Of a DNA stretch of 64,000 nucleotides, positions 26,901 through 35,915 are shown piece after piece. Numbering within the stretch: position 1 is the first letter of the stretch; every line of letters begins with the position of its first letter. The notes below the pieces were generated by a model. That model was not told the DNA's origin, ran no database searches, and saw only the letters and a program-made list of their open reading frames with translations. A program made the translations under genes and the position numbers. Origin of the DNA: Mucilaginibacter celer (GTDB taxonomy: Bacteria; Bacteroidota; Bacteroidia; Sphingobacteriales; Sphingobacteriaceae); NCBI RefSeq assembly GCF_003576455.2, contig NZ_CP032869.1:2542001-2606000 (forward strand), given 5' to 3'.

Positions 26901-28892
26901 AAGCGCGTTGGTACCGGTATTTTTACCGTTTCGCAGCCATTGATAGCTTGCATAACTCCCCGGGTTTACCGGGGTTGCGGTAAAAGTTACCGGTGTGCCG
27001 GGACATACCGAACTTGCAGAACCTGCTATGCTGATACCTGGTTTAATTACCGGATTTACCGTCATTACCAGGCTGTTTGAAGTAACCTGGCCAATACTGC
27101 ATGCATCGCTGCTGGTTAACAAACAGGTAATTACGCTATTGTCGGTTAAAGTGCTATCGGTATATGTGGCGGAATTAAAACCCACATTTATGCCATTTTT
27201 TTGCCACTGATATACGGGTTTATCGCCGGCATATCTTGTTGCCGAGGTAAAGGTTACCGGGGTACCGGCGCAAATGCTGCGGCTGCTTGTGGTAATAGCA
27301 ATTACCGGTGTTAAACGGGTACTGTTTTGTTCATAGGCACCCATATCAGGGTTATCAAGCCAGGCAACTCCGCGAATATCGCTCGTTGGGCCCTGCGAAA
27401 CCAGTGTGCCGGCATTTATAGCAGGCGAACTGCATGGCAACAGCATTAAACCATCGTCGGCGGTACCCCACACGTTATCGCTACCAATAAGATTGCCTGT
27501 ATTAACAAATACCGGATCGGCATTTAAATTACCTGTGCCGGCGTATCCTCCCTGTACAATTGAGTATTTGACCTGGGGAAAGCTCTTTTCAAAATTATAG
27601 ATCGGGTTATTCGATCCCCATAAAATATCACCCCATAAATACGGACTCGCGTTAAAATTGCTTATTGCCGGTTGGGCATAAAAGGTAGAGTTAACAATTA
27701 CCGGCGTACAGGCGTTTGATGTTACTGTAGAGTTTGTGGTAGAGGTGTTGTATATAGCAGGCTGGTTATTACCGGTGAATAAGCAATTATAAATTTCGGT
27801 TGTAAGGCTCATTCCCCTCGAATCATTTACAATTGAATTGCCCTGGTTTTGATAGAAGACAGATTTTTGGATGCGGGGCCTTGTTAACGACACCTGGTCG
27901 TAACTAAAAAGTACGATATGTACGGTGGAACTGCCATAATTATTAGAAAACACGCAATTGGTTATCACCGGATTGGGAGCCCAGGTAGCAATCTTGTTGC
28001 CCGCATCGTTGTAAATATCTTCGCCGGCCATATAAATGGCCGACCCGTAACCCGCCGTATTATTAGTAAATTTACAATTAGTAATTGTTGGGTTACTTGG
28101 CCCGTGCGATCCGTACGAAGTGGTGTTTTCCCGGGCACAGGCAATAGCAATAGCGCCGCCGGCTGCTGCACCTCCGGTAACTGCTGTGGCGCTGGCCGTA
28201 TTGTTTGTAAACGTACAGTTGGTGATATTTGGGCTGCTATGTAGTATATAGATGCCAGCGCCCTTACCTGCCAGGTTATTTTTAAATGTTACATTATTAA
28301 CGGTTAGCAGATTATCGCCCCCCGATACCCAAAGAGCTCCTCCAACCCTGCCGAATGTGGTAAGCACCGTAGCCCTGGTTGTCATGGTTACACCATCGAT
28401 AAGGGCAGGTTCGGTAAGATCAAGCGCGTACATGAGCTGGTAAGAAGCACCTGTTAATAATGTTATGTTTACAGACGGATCCCGCTGACTTAACTGTGTT
28501 TCGTAACCTGCAAATCCACCATAAATACTAACCCCCGATTTGAGTTTATAAGTACCCGATCCGTTTATGATAGGATTATAAGCACCTGCGGCTATCCAAA
28601 ACTGCATTCCTGATGTTGCGTTAAATAACGCACTATGCAATTCATTGGTACTGTAGGCGTTTGCCCAACTACTGCCGTTTTTCAGGCCGGCACCGTTTTG
28701 AGTAACGAATACTATTACCGTTGGTGCCGGTTTGATATTAACTTTATGCAGATTTGCTGAATTACTATTCTCAAATTTTTTGCTCTTACTATTTACAGGA
28801 GCAACCTCCGCCCTGGCTATCGGCATACATAAAGTAATTAAAATAATAAAGGAAAATAGCTTTTTGAAGGTTGAGGGGTAAAATACTAACAT
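20937..28892 (-). CDS. Giant type-IX-secreted surface protein: beta-helix, Ig-like repeats, type B sorting domain
   Basis: 2651 aa. A signal (about 1-28, ends ARAEV) is followed by a right-handed parallel beta-helix (about 50-515) with repeating 'ITNCTFTNNTAS' rungs ending 'DNPDMGAYEQN'. Three Ig/PKD-like repeats come next ('GTPVTFTATPVNPGSYASYQW', about 520-790), then an IPT/TIG domain (about 794-867, 'FSPANAVSGTSIIIKGKYL'). Nineteen Ig-like modules of about 83 aa follow, each opening QxITFA and closing NYNAATPVSQ. An MBG-like domain ('KVSGADNPVFTATYTGFLNG') precedes a gliding-motility-type C-terminal domain ('LSPNGDGINDVLIVDGLEAYPD'). The last marks export by type IX secretion and anchoring. 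Probably an adhesin or a long stalk holding a beta-helix at its tip; no catalytic site was recognised. Confidence 0.9.
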   Translation of the reverse strand: MLVFYPSTFKKLFSFIILITLCMPIARAEVAPVNSKSKKFENSNSANLHKVNIKPAPTVIVFVTQNGAGLKNGSSWANAYSTNELHSALFNATSGMQFWIAAGAYNPIINGSGTYKLKSGVSIYGGFAGYETQLSQRDPSVNITLLTGASYQLMYALDLTEPALIDGVTMTTRATVLTTFGRVGGALWVSGGDNLLTVNNVTFKNNLAGKGAGIYILHSSPNITNCTFTNNTASATAVTGGAAAGGAIAIACARENTTSYGSHGPSNPTITNCKFTNNTAGYGSAIYMAGEDIYNDAGNKIATWAPNPVITNCVFSNNYGSSTVHIVLFSYDQVSLTRPRIQKSVFYQNQGNSIVNDSRGMSLTTEIYNCLFTGNNQPAIYNTSTTNSTVTSNACTPVIVNSTFYAQPAISNFNASPYLWGDILWGSNNPIYNFEKSFPQVKYSIVQGGYAGTGNLNADPVFVNTGNLIGSDNVWGTADDGLMLLPCSSPAINAGTLVSQGPTSDIRGVAWLDNPDMGAYEQNSTRLTPVIAITTSSRSICAGTPVTFTSATRYAGDKPVYQWQKNGINVGFNSATYTDSTLTDNSVITCLLTSSDACSIGQVTSNSLVMTVNPVIKPGISIAGSASSVCPGTPVTFTATPVNPGSYASYQWLRNGKNTGTNALTYTASFTTTDTIRCIITTNTDCTVPRTAVSNSIVMGIKPQLKPQATITASATTIIPKTKVTFTAKVVNGGTKPLYSWIKNGVTVGQNQATYIDSLLKGSEHISCIVTGSGDCPLTDTSNVVTINMVAPQISSFSPANAVSGTSIIIKGKYLTNTSSVKFGGTAAASFVVNSDTQITAVVGIGSSGDVTVVTPGGPASASGFVYQLNQTVTFASIPAKTTNAADFDPGATSSSGLPVAYTFSNTKVASLVNGKIHILSTGSVTITATQAGDSKYAKATASQLLIVSSPGVQVITFATPAPVSYGMADFDAGATSNAGLPVLYSSSDTTIANIINNKVHITGVGKVNITASQPGNEAYNKATSLTRILTINKGNQSISFDPLESITYGYISGTTAKASASSGLPVIFSSADTTIAKVSSNQIFPFKAGVVNITASQPGNNFYNAATPVVQSLTIYKQYQYISIQSYGYQTFGTADFEPGLYISSKLKPTYSSSDTTVVSISAAGLLHMKGVGTTTITVTQAGNESYYPANAVTQLLTISKGGQTITFPAMQPVQFASADFIPNAVSSSGLALSFTSSDTTRAKIVAGKIRPLKVGTVTITATQAGNNNYTAATKVTQLLTVVKSDQSINFATPSAAKFGDAPFTLVATSGSGLAVSFVSSDTSVVRISAAGLVTLRKPGSVTIIASQAGSANYNAAAPVSRTFSIGKGDQQITFAALAPKTFGDAAITPGAISSSKLLVDYSSSDTSVAVISAGRIVIKNGGQVTITATQAGNDFYNPAPAVSRQLSIGRAAQTITFAALTAKVFGSADFALTAFSSSRLPVTYTSSNTAVATVTNGVVHIIGAGTATITASQTGNSKYAAATQVSQLLTVSKAVQTITFAALPAKYYLDTDFYVSAVSTAGLPASFSIADTTVARFINGKVHIIKAGITNIIATQAGNGNYSAAVPVTRAFTVGKAPQNITFSTLPSKQYGDGDFSISAISSSGLPVSFSIRDTTVARINNGVIHILRAGTTTVLANQAGNSNYNAALTISQILNIGKANQSINFAALPAAKFGDAPFTLVATSGSGLAVSFVSSDTSVVRISAAGLVTLRKPGSATITASQAGSANYNAAAPVSRTLSIGKGDQQITFAALAPKTFGDAAITPGAISSSKLLVDYSSSDTSVAVISAGRIVIKNGGQVTITATQVGNDFYNPAPAVSRQLSIGRAAQTITFAALTAKVFGSVDFALTAFSSSRLPVTYTSSNTAVATVTNGVVHITGAGTATITASQTGNSKYAAATQVSQLLTVSKAVQTITFAALPAKYYLDTDFYVSAVSTAGLPVSFSIADTTVARFINGKVHIIKAGITNIIATQAGNGNYSAAVPVTRAFTVGKAPQNITFSTLPSKQYGDGDFSISAISSSGLPVSFSIRDTTVARINNGVIHILRAGTTTILANQAGNSNYNAALTISQTLNIGKANQSINFVALPAAKFGDAPFTLSATSGSGLAVSFASSDTSVIRIGATGLVTLLKPGSVTIIASQAGSANYNAAAPVSRTLSIGKGDQQISFAALAPKTFGDAAITPGAISSSKLLVDYSSSDTSVAVISAGRIVIKNGGQATITATQAGNDFYNPAPAVSQQLSIGRAAQTITFAALTAKVFGSVDFALTAFSSSRLPVTYTSSNTAVATVTNGVVHITGAGTATITASQTGNSKYAAATPVSQLLTVSKATQTITFAAITNVKYGSADIQLNAAASSKLTVSNYVSSNTSVATIVNGRLHVINAGSVIITANQAGNSNYNAANPVSITVSIAKAPLTITAGNKTKVSGADNPVFTATYTGFLNGDTTTSLLTPPIFKATTTASPGAYPIIVSGATAANYVISFVNGTLTVTAKPATGISQPRIETTAAKTPDNIAYVKTEPTVRGALSPNGDGINDVLIVDGLEAYPDNTLTILNLSGVKIYEAKAYDNANKTFDGHSNITGVMQKPGTYFYLLEYKDNGETNKKSGYIIIKY
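21770..25040 (-). repeat. 1248-bp coding super-repeat, about 2.6 copies
   Basis: Inside the giant gene, five distinct 83-aa Ig-like modules (A to E) recur in the same order: A1-E1, A2-E2, then A3-C3. Equivalent points are 1245-1248 bp apart (for example 22749/23997 and 23002/24250). Copies are near-identical in DNA, whereas neighbouring modules in one copy are clearly diverged, so the five-module block was duplicated as a unit. Assembly of such a stretch from short reads may be unreliable. Confidence 0.9.
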
Positions 28893-29270
28893 ATTGATAA
28901 GGCTTTTGCGCTACGTATATAATGCATTGTAAATTTGCATGTTAAAAAAAAGTAGCACAATACCGTAAAACGGGTATTTAAAATTGCGGATAGAAAAATA
29001 GGTTTCGGAAACCCGCTTTTTGCAATGAGATTTTTTAGGGGTTAAAGTTTCCTGCAGATTAATGATTTTGTCTTCAAAAACGCAGTCCGGTATCTCTCCC
29101 TAAAGCAAAAATTGAAATTTGAAACTTACTGTATGTGTGGACAGCGGCACTTAATTTTAATTAAACAGAATTTACCGTCACAAAAAATAGCAGGTGTTTT
29201 AATTTAACAATTAAAGTAATAACTTCATACCCGGTTACCCCGCAAAACCAAACCATGTTTTTCACCTGAC
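28893..29270. other. Divergent intergenic region between two giant genes
   Basis: This 378-bp, AT-rich gap should hold both divergent promoters. I found no TAnnTTTG box with good spacing, no palindromic operator, no RNA gene and no credible ORF. Confidence 0.5.
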
Positions 29271-29276
29271 TTGAGC

Positions 29277-32200
29277 ATGAGTAAATCATTACTTCTCCTA
29301 AGTATGGTATCGGTTTTTTGCGCGCCTTTAAAGCCTAAAACCGAGCCATTAAATTATAATATTAGCTGTGGGTACACCAACGTAATTTTTCACCATGGAG
29401 GATCGGTTAGTAAAATTAAACCGGCCTTTGCCACGCCATCAATTATTGTAAGTGTAGCGAGCGGAACAACGTCGGCCTGCGTGGGCGCTGCAGCAACAGG
29501 CATGCAGCAATTTACGGTATCGGGCAACAACCTTACCGATAATATTACGGTTACGGCTCCTGCCGGTTTTGAAATTTCGGCTAATCCGGCCGGTGGTTTT
29601 AGTAATTCTTTTTTCTTTGTTACATCCGGCAGTACCGTAACTCCTAAAACAGTGTATGTACGCGTGGTTACTTCAGCTACACCGGCTAATTTATCGGGTG
29701 CAGTAAACTTAACTTCGGCAGGGGCAGTAACAAAGAAGGTAGCTGTAAAAGGTACTATTAACGCTTTACCCGCTGTCGACCCGATATCCGACCTGGTTTA
29801 CGCCAACGGTGATCTGACAGCCTGGATAAACTTTACCGGTACCGGTAATACTTTTTACTGGACAAACGACAGGCCATCTATTGGTTTGCCTACCAGTGGT
29901 ACCGATAATATTGAACCTTTTAAGGCTGTAAATACCGGATCGAGCCCGGTTATAGCTCACATCAGCGTTACGGCAAAAAAAGCCAATGTTGCCTATATCC
30001 CCGATTTTAATACCAGCACCGTTTTGGCGGTGAACACCATCAACAATAAAATTATCGATACCATTCCGGTGGGACCTGCCCCGGGTTGGGTTGCTATAAG
30101 CCCTGATGGCAAAAAAGTGTACGTGGCAAACCTGGGCAGTAACACTGTTTCGGTTATTAATACCGCAACTAATGCGGTGAAAACCGTACCAACGTTTGAT
30201 ACGCCCACAGGAATGGTTTACAGCAAAGATGGTACGCGCGTGTATGTTGCCGGTGCAACAGGCCAATGTACGGTAATTGATGCGGTGAATGATGTAGCAC
30301 TTACCTCCTTATCATTTTTTTCGGGCGCCGCAGGGCTGGCTATAAGTAATGATGGTAAGTGGCTTTATACAGCCAATTACGCCATGGGCGATGTACGGGT
30401 GTATGATACAGCAACAGGTGCCGATTTGGGTAATATTCCCGCACCGGGGGCCAACTATGCAGTTTCAAGTCCGGACGGCAGGAAGATTTACGTTACAGGA
30501 AGTTATTCCAATTGCATCTACGTAATAGATGCCGCCACCGCTTCACTTTCGGCAACCATTAATATTCCATCCGGCGCTGCGGCTATAGCGGTAAGCCCGG
30601 ATGGCAGCCGCATTTATGTTACTAACCAGGCTGCCGGAACTGTTTCGGTAATTAACGCCACAAACAACGCGTTTATGGTTGCCTTGCCGGTAGGAAAATC
30701 GCCCGAAGGGATTTCAATAACGCCCGACGGAAAATACGTGTATGTAGCGAATGTGGATGCGGGCACCGTATCCATCATCAACACTGCCGATTATACCGTG
30801 GCTGCAACCATATCCTGCGGCCAGTATCCACGGGCGCTGGGCAGTTTTATTACTCCGGGTATTAACGATTGCCTGGGTAATCCAACTAATTTTAAAATTA
30901 CGGTAAATACCTCTCCTACCACCATCAGCCCCGGCGCGGTTGGCGGCCTTATTACCACATGTATAGGCTCGGCTTCAACAACGTTTCAGCAATTCACGGT
31001 ATCGGGCAATAATTTATCGGGTAATATCACTGCCACCTCTCCGGCCGGATTTGAGATTTCATTCAGCCAAACCAGCGGCTTCAGCAATGTGCTAACTCTT
31101 ATCCAAAGCGGCGGTGCGGTAACGAATAAAGTGATCTATGTGCGCGCTAAAGCAGCAGGTACGCCGGCCAACCTGTCGGGCAATGTGCTTTTAACCACTC
31201 CCGGTGCATCCGACAAAAATGTAGCTGTGAAAGGCGTGGTGAATGATTTGCCTGTTACAGATGTTATAGATGATAAGATCTACAATAACGGCGATGTAAC
31301 AGCCCCCATCGAATTTAAGGGCACAGGAAATACTTACAACTGGATTAACGATCAAACTTCTATCGGCCTTGGCGCAAGCGGCACGGGCGATATACCATCT
31401 TTCACGGCCACAAATACCGGTACAGCCACGGTAAAAGCCAATATCACGGTAACTTCCTCGTCTGATGATTATTTGTACCTGGTTGGTACCGGCGGTATGG
31501 TGCTGGTAAATGCCAGTAATAACAAGCAGGCAGGAACCATAAATACCGGGGGGCTGGCTACAGTAGGCACAGCCGTTAGCCCCGATGGCAAACTGGTAGC
31601 CATTACCGATGTAGATGCCAATACCGTTAAGTTTATTAATACAACCACCCACAAAGTGGTTTCTACCGTTAATAATGTGATCTCACCTATAGGCATCTGT
31701 TTTTCTCCGGATGGTAAAAAAGTTTATGTAGCTAACGTAAATACGGCCAACATGACCATCATTGATGTAGCTACGGGCGCTGCCTCAACAGTTTACGTAG
31801 GCTGGGCACCCTACGGCCTGGCGGCAAGCCCTGATGGTTTAAATGTTTACGTTGGTTGCATAGGTGAAAACGCGGTGATAGCCGTTAATACCCAAACCCG
31901 GCAGGTAACACCCATTAAAGTAAGTTTCGGCCCAACGGGCATTGCCGTAAGCCCGGATAACAGCCGGGTGTACGCCACCAGCGCGCAGTACAACGGTTTA
32001 CTGAAGGTGATCGATGCGGCGGCGAAAAAAGTAATAGCTACTCTTCCAATCGGCGATGTATCTACAGGTTTGTGTGTTAGTCCGGATGGTAAACGGATCT
32101 ATATTGCCAATACCAAAAGCAATAATGTGATGGTGGTAGATGCAGAGAGTATCAAAGTTATAGCAACCATACCGGTAAATCACGAGCCTGTAGGCATCAC

Positions 32201-35200
32201 CATAACTCCTGATGGAAAAAGTGTATATGTGGTTAATGACCGTACCAATATTGTAAATATTATCAGTACGGCTACAAATACGATAACCGGCACCATCACC
32301 GCAAAGCAACAACTGGGTAAAAGCTTCGGAAACTTTTTTGTGCCCGGTACCGGATGCTCAAGCCTATCTAAATTTACCATAACCGTAAACGTAACCGCTC
32401 CTGCTATTACCGCGGGTGCGGTAACAGGCAATATATCGGCCTGCCTGGGTTCGCCATCAACAGATACACAACAATTTAAAGTTTCAGGAAGCAAGTTATC
32501 AGCTGATATCACGGTTACGGCACCAGCCAAATTTGAAGTTTCGCTAAACGAAACCAGTGGATTTGCCAGTTCGCTAACCATACCGCAGGTAGGCGGAACA
32601 GTAACCGACAAGGTGGTTTACGTACGCGCGGCAACATCAGGTACGGCCGGTAATTTTACCGGCGATGTGGTGTTGAGTTCTATTGGTGTGCCCGATGTTA
32701 AGGTTGCTGTTAACGGTATAGTTAATGATTTACCCACTGTGAACCAGGTTATTGATAAAAATTTTAATAGTGGCGAAACTACAACCCTAATCCAGTTTAC
32801 CGGCAATCAAGCCGCCACAACTTACAACTGGACGAATGATAATCCCGCAATAGGCTTACCGGCGAGCGGCAGCGGCGATATACCCGAGTTTACCGCCGGT
32901 AATAATGGTTTAGCTGTTATTACTGCAAATATTACGGTTGTACCATCAACCGCTTCATGTACAGGTGGCTCCATGACTTTTAAAATTAATGTTAAACCTG
33001 CCGCCCCATTGTTAACGGCCGGCCCTGTAAGCGGTATTATAACGGCCTGCGAGGGCTCAGCATCGGCTGATCCCAATATCCAGGAGTTTACAATTAGCGG
33101 CACCAGTTTAACCGGCGATGTTATCGTGGCGGCCCCTGCAAACTTTCAGTTATCATTAAGCCGTAGTACGGGCTATGGCGGTACATTAACGCTTACACCG
33201 AATGCAGGAAAGCTTAACAGTACTAAAATTTATGTGCAATCTGCTTCTGCGGCCCCCGCGGGGCATATTTCGGGAGATATTATATTATCCACTACCGGAC
33301 TTGCTGATCAAAAAATTCCTGTTGATGGCCATGTAACCGCCATGCCGGTTATGGCGGCCGTGTCATCGCCAACTTTTAATAATGGTGAACTTACTACTCC
33401 AATCCAGTTTAACGGGGCCACCACCTATACCTGGACAAATGATAACCCGGCTATAGGCTTAGCTGCCGGCGGGAGTGGCAATATACCTGCATTTACAGCC
33501 ACCAATAACGGACAAACGGCAATTACAGCCAATATCATGGTAATACCATCAAATGGTTTATGCGATGGTAACCCTGTCCCTTTTAAAATTAACATTAAAC
33601 CAACCCCGCCGTCTTTAACGGCAGGCGCGGTGAGTGGCAATATTACGGCATGCCAGGGCTCGGCATCCACCAGTCCAAATATTCAACAGTTTGTCGTTAA
33701 CGGCAGCAATTTAACCGCCAATATCCTGGTAACAGCTCCAGCAAATTTTGAAGTATCATTAACCACTAATACCGGGTATACCACCACCTTAACGCTTACG
33801 CAAGTGGCCGGGAAAGTCAACAATACCAATATTTATGTACGGTTGGCGGCTACAGCGCCTGCAGGCTATATCTCAGGTAACGTGCTATTATCTTCTGCCG
33901 GGGTCACCGATCAAAATATCGCCGTTGATGGTGATGTAAGCGCTTTGCCTACGATGGCTGCGGTATCATCGCCAACTTTTAATAACGGTGAGCTTACCAC
34001 TTCAATCCAGTTTACCGGAGCCACCACCTATACATGGACAAATGACAACCCGGCCATAGGTTTGCCTGCCAATGGCAACGGCGATATACCGGCGTTCACA
34101 CCCGTTAACAACGGAGCATCCACCATTACAGCTAATATCCTGGTTACACCATCAAATGGCTCGTGCAGCGGTAATGCTGTATCTTTTAAAATTAACGTTA
34201 AGCCAACACCACCATCTATTACGGCCGGCATAATGAGCGGCAGTATAACAGCCTGCGAAGGCTCGGCATCGGCCAACCCTAATATCCGGCAGTTTAGTAT
34301 TAGTGGCAGTAACCTTACCGGCAATATCCGGGTAACAGCGCCCGCAAATTTCGAAGTATCATTGAATCTCAGTTCCGGGTATGGCAACACCCAGACCCTT
34401 ACGCCAACAGCCGGTAAGGTTAATAATGCTACTATTTATATCAGGTCGGCAGCTACGGCACCGGCAGGCCATATTTCGGGGGATATTACCCTATCTTCCA
34501 CAGGTATTGCCGATCAAAAAGTTTCTGTTGACGGCGACATAAACGCTTTGCCTGTTATGGCAGCGTTGCCATCTCCAGCTTATACTAATGGCGACCCTGT
34601 ATCACTTATTCACTTTACCGGGGCTACAACATACAGCTGGACAAATACTAACCCCGCTATCGGCATTGCATCCGCAGGCAACGGCGATATAGGGCCATTT
34701 ACGGCTGTTAATAATGGGCAAACGCCGATTACTGCCACTATCACCGTTATACCCTCTAACGGATCATGTACCGGTGCTCCGGTTAGTTTCAGTATTACTA
34801 TTAAGCCAACCGTGGCGCCGGCTATTACATTTTCGGGCAATTTATCGCCGCTTACTACCATTTATGGTACATCATCTTCAACAGGGAGTTTCAGCGTATC
34901 GGGCACTAATCTTACATCAGGCGTAACGGTCACTCCGCCTGCGGGCTTTGAGTTGAGTACCGATGGCGTTAATTTTAATAACACCGTTACTATTGGCGGC
35001 CCAGGTACGCTTAATGCTACTACGGTTTATATCAGGCTGAGTAAAGCTACCGGCGTTGGTAACTATTCAGGTAACATCGCATTAAGCACAGGTGGAACAA
35101 GCAATAACTTATCAATGCCGGGCAGCATAGTTACACCAGCTTCGGTAATTGTTAAAGCTGATAACAAAACACGGCCTGTCAATTCCCAAAACCCACCATT

Positions 35201-35651
35201 TACGGTTAAATATATCGGGTTTGTAAACAACCAGAATGAATCGGTTCTCACCAAAAGTCCCTTATTGGGAACAGACGCTACGTTGGCCGCTGCTGCGGGC
35301 ACTTATCCTATTTACTTTACGGGTAACGCCGAAGCTGGTAATTACACCTTCACGTACATTCCGGGCGTGCTCACAATAACGCCTGCCGGGGTTTTGGTGT
35401 ATAATACTTTTACGCCAAACGGCGATGGCAATAACGATACCTGGGTTATTAAGAACATCGAAAATTATCCCAATTGCACCGTAAACGTATTTAATCGCTG
35501 GGGTGCCAAAGTATTTTCGTCTGTAGGATACGGCCAGCAGTGGAATGGCCAGCTTGGCAGTAACCCGGTGCCGGTTGGTACATACTATTATGTTATTAAC
35601 CTTAGCGATGGTTCACCGGCTAAGGCTGGTTGGGTGGCGATACTTAGATAA
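29277..35651 (+). CDS. Giant type-IX-secreted protein with Ig/PKD modules and two inserted YVTN propellers
   Basis: About 2124 aa from the ATG at 29277; an in-frame TTG at 29271 could also start it. A weak signal (SLLLLSMVSVFCAP) opens the protein. It has six full units pairing a 'SGNNLTDNITVTAPAGFEIS' Ig-like module with a PKD-like module ('TYTWTNDNPAIGLP'). In the first two units a beta-propeller of YVTN repeats ('AISPDGKKVYVANLGSNTVSVI') is inserted near the end of the PKD-like part (about 29,970-30,870 and 31,470-32,340). A seventh Ig-like module, an MBG-like domain ('ENQNPPF'-type: 'VNSQNPPFTVKYIGFV') and a C-terminal 'FTPNGDGNNDTWVIKNIENYP' sorting domain follow. Probably a cell-surface adhesion or binding protein; no enzyme motif was seen. 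It is divergent from the other giant gene. Confidence 0.9.
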   Translation: MSKSLLLLSMVSVFCAPLKPKTEPLNYNISCGYTNVIFHHGGSVSKIKPAFATPSIIVSVASGTTSACVGAAATGMQQFTVSGNNLTDNITVTAPAGFEISANPAGGFSNSFFFVTSGSTVTPKTVYVRVVTSATPANLSGAVNLTSAGAVTKKVAVKGTINALPAVDPISDLVYANGDLTAWINFTGTGNTFYWTNDRPSIGLPTSGTDNIEPFKAVNTGSSPVIAHISVTAKKANVAYIPDFNTSTVLAVNTINNKIIDTIPVGPAPGWVAISPDGKKVYVANLGSNTVSVINTATNAVKTVPTFDTPTGMVYSKDGTRVYVAGATGQCTVIDAVNDVALTSLSFFSGAAGLAISNDGKWLYTANYAMGDVRVYDTATGADLGNIPAPGANYAVSSPDGRKIYVTGSYSNCIYVIDAATASLSATINIPSGAAAIAVSPDGSRIYVTNQAAGTVSVINATNNAFMVALPVGKSPEGISITPDGKYVYVANVDAGTVSIINTADYTVAATISCGQYPRALGSFITPGINDCLGNPTNFKITVNTSPTTISPGAVGGLITTCIGSASTTFQQFTVSGNNLSGNITATSPAGFEISFSQTSGFSNVLTLIQSGGAVTNKVIYVRAKAAGTPANLSGNVLLTTPGASDKNVAVKGVVNDLPVTDVIDDKIYNNGDVTAPIEFKGTGNTYNWINDQTSIGLGASGTGDIPSFTATNTGTATVKANITVTSSSDDYLYLVGTGGMVLVNASNNKQAGTINTGGLATVGTAVSPDGKLVAITDVDANTVKFINTTTHKVVSTVNNVISPIGICFSPDGKKVYVANVNTANMTIIDVATGAASTVYVGWAPYGLAASPDGLNVYVGCIGENAVIAVNTQTRQVTPIKVSFGPTGIAVSPDNSRVYATSAQYNGLLKVIDAAAKKVIATLPIGDVSTGLCVSPDGKRIYIANTKSNNVMVVDAESIKVIATIPVNHEPVGITITPDGKSVYVVNDRTNIVNIISTATNTITGTITAKQQLGKSFGNFFVPGTGCSSLSKFTITVNVTAPAITAGAVTGNISACLGSPSTDTQQFKVSGSKLSADITVTAPAKFEVSLNETSGFASSLTIPQVGGTVTDKVVYVRAATSGTAGNFTGDVVLSSIGVPDVKVAVNGIVNDLPTVNQVIDKNFNSGETTTLIQFTGNQAATTYNWTNDNPAIGLPASGSGDIPEFTAGNNGLAVITANITVVPSTASCTGGSMTFKINVKPAAPLLTAGPVSGIITACEGSASADPNIQEFTISGTSLTGDVIVAAPANFQLSLSRSTGYGGTLTLTPNAGKLNSTKIYVQSASAAPAGHISGDIILSTTGLADQKIPVDGHVTAMPVMAAVSSPTFNNGELTTPIQFNGATTYTWTNDNPAIGLAAGGSGNIPAFTATNNGQTAITANIMVIPSNGLCDGNPVPFKINIKPTPPSLTAGAVSGNITACQGSASTSPNIQQFVVNGSNLTANILVTAPANFEVSLTTNTGYTTTLTLTQVAGKVNNTNIYVRLAATAPAGYISGNVLLSSAGVTDQNIAVDGDVSALPTMAAVSSPTFNNGELTTSIQFTGATTYTWTNDNPAIGLPANGNGDIPAFTPVNNGASTITANILVTPSNGSCSGNAVSFKINVKPTPPSITAGIMSGSITACEGSASANPNIRQFSISGSNLTGNIRVTAPANFEVSLNLSSGYGNTQTLTPTAGKVNNATIYIRSAATAPAGHISGDITLSSTGIADQKVSVDGDINALPVMAALPSPAYTNGDPVSLIHFTGATTYSWTNTNPAIGIASAGNGDIGPFTAVNNGQTPITATITVIPSNGSCTGAPVSFSITIKPTVAPAITFSGNLSPLTTIYGTSSSTGSFSVSGTNLTSGVTVTPPAGFELSTDGVNFNNTVTIGGPGTLNATTVYIRLSKATGVGNYSGNIALSTGGTSNNLSMPGSIVTPASVIVKADNKTRPVNSQNPPFTVKYIGFVNNQNESVLTKSPLLGTDATLAAAAGTYPIYFTGNAEAGNYTFTYIPGVLTITPAGVLVYNTFTPNGDGNNDTWVIKNIENYPNCTVNVFNRWGAKVFSSVGYGQQWNGQLGSNPVPVGTYYYVINLSDGSPAKAGWVAILR

Positions 35652-35915
35652 AATACATTAAACCAAGTGGGATATTCATCAATAATAGATATAAAAGCAA
35701 AATTTCAGGGGAAACTAACAGATACTGCTTTCTATCGCTATAAATTTAATAACCGTTCCTTAAACCAACTGAAACATAGCCACTTGCCAAAACATGGTAA
35801 AACATCGGCCAAAATCAGATTTTTATCGTAAATTAGGGCTGAAATAAAAACGCACTAACGTAACCGGATGACTGTATAAATACCTGCTTTTTTTTATTAA
35901 TAAATAATTTATCAG

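Noticed and set aside
20937..28892. Many rightward ORFs of 60-110 aa inside the giant leftward gene
   Set aside because: They recur at the 1248-bp repeat spacing and are frame shadows of the Ig-repeat coding sequence; none has its own motif or start context.
29277..35651. Leftward ORFs of up to 166 aa opposite the propeller protein
   Set aside because: Their repeated Ile/Val-rich composition is the complement of the Ig and YVTN modules, with no signal or family motif.
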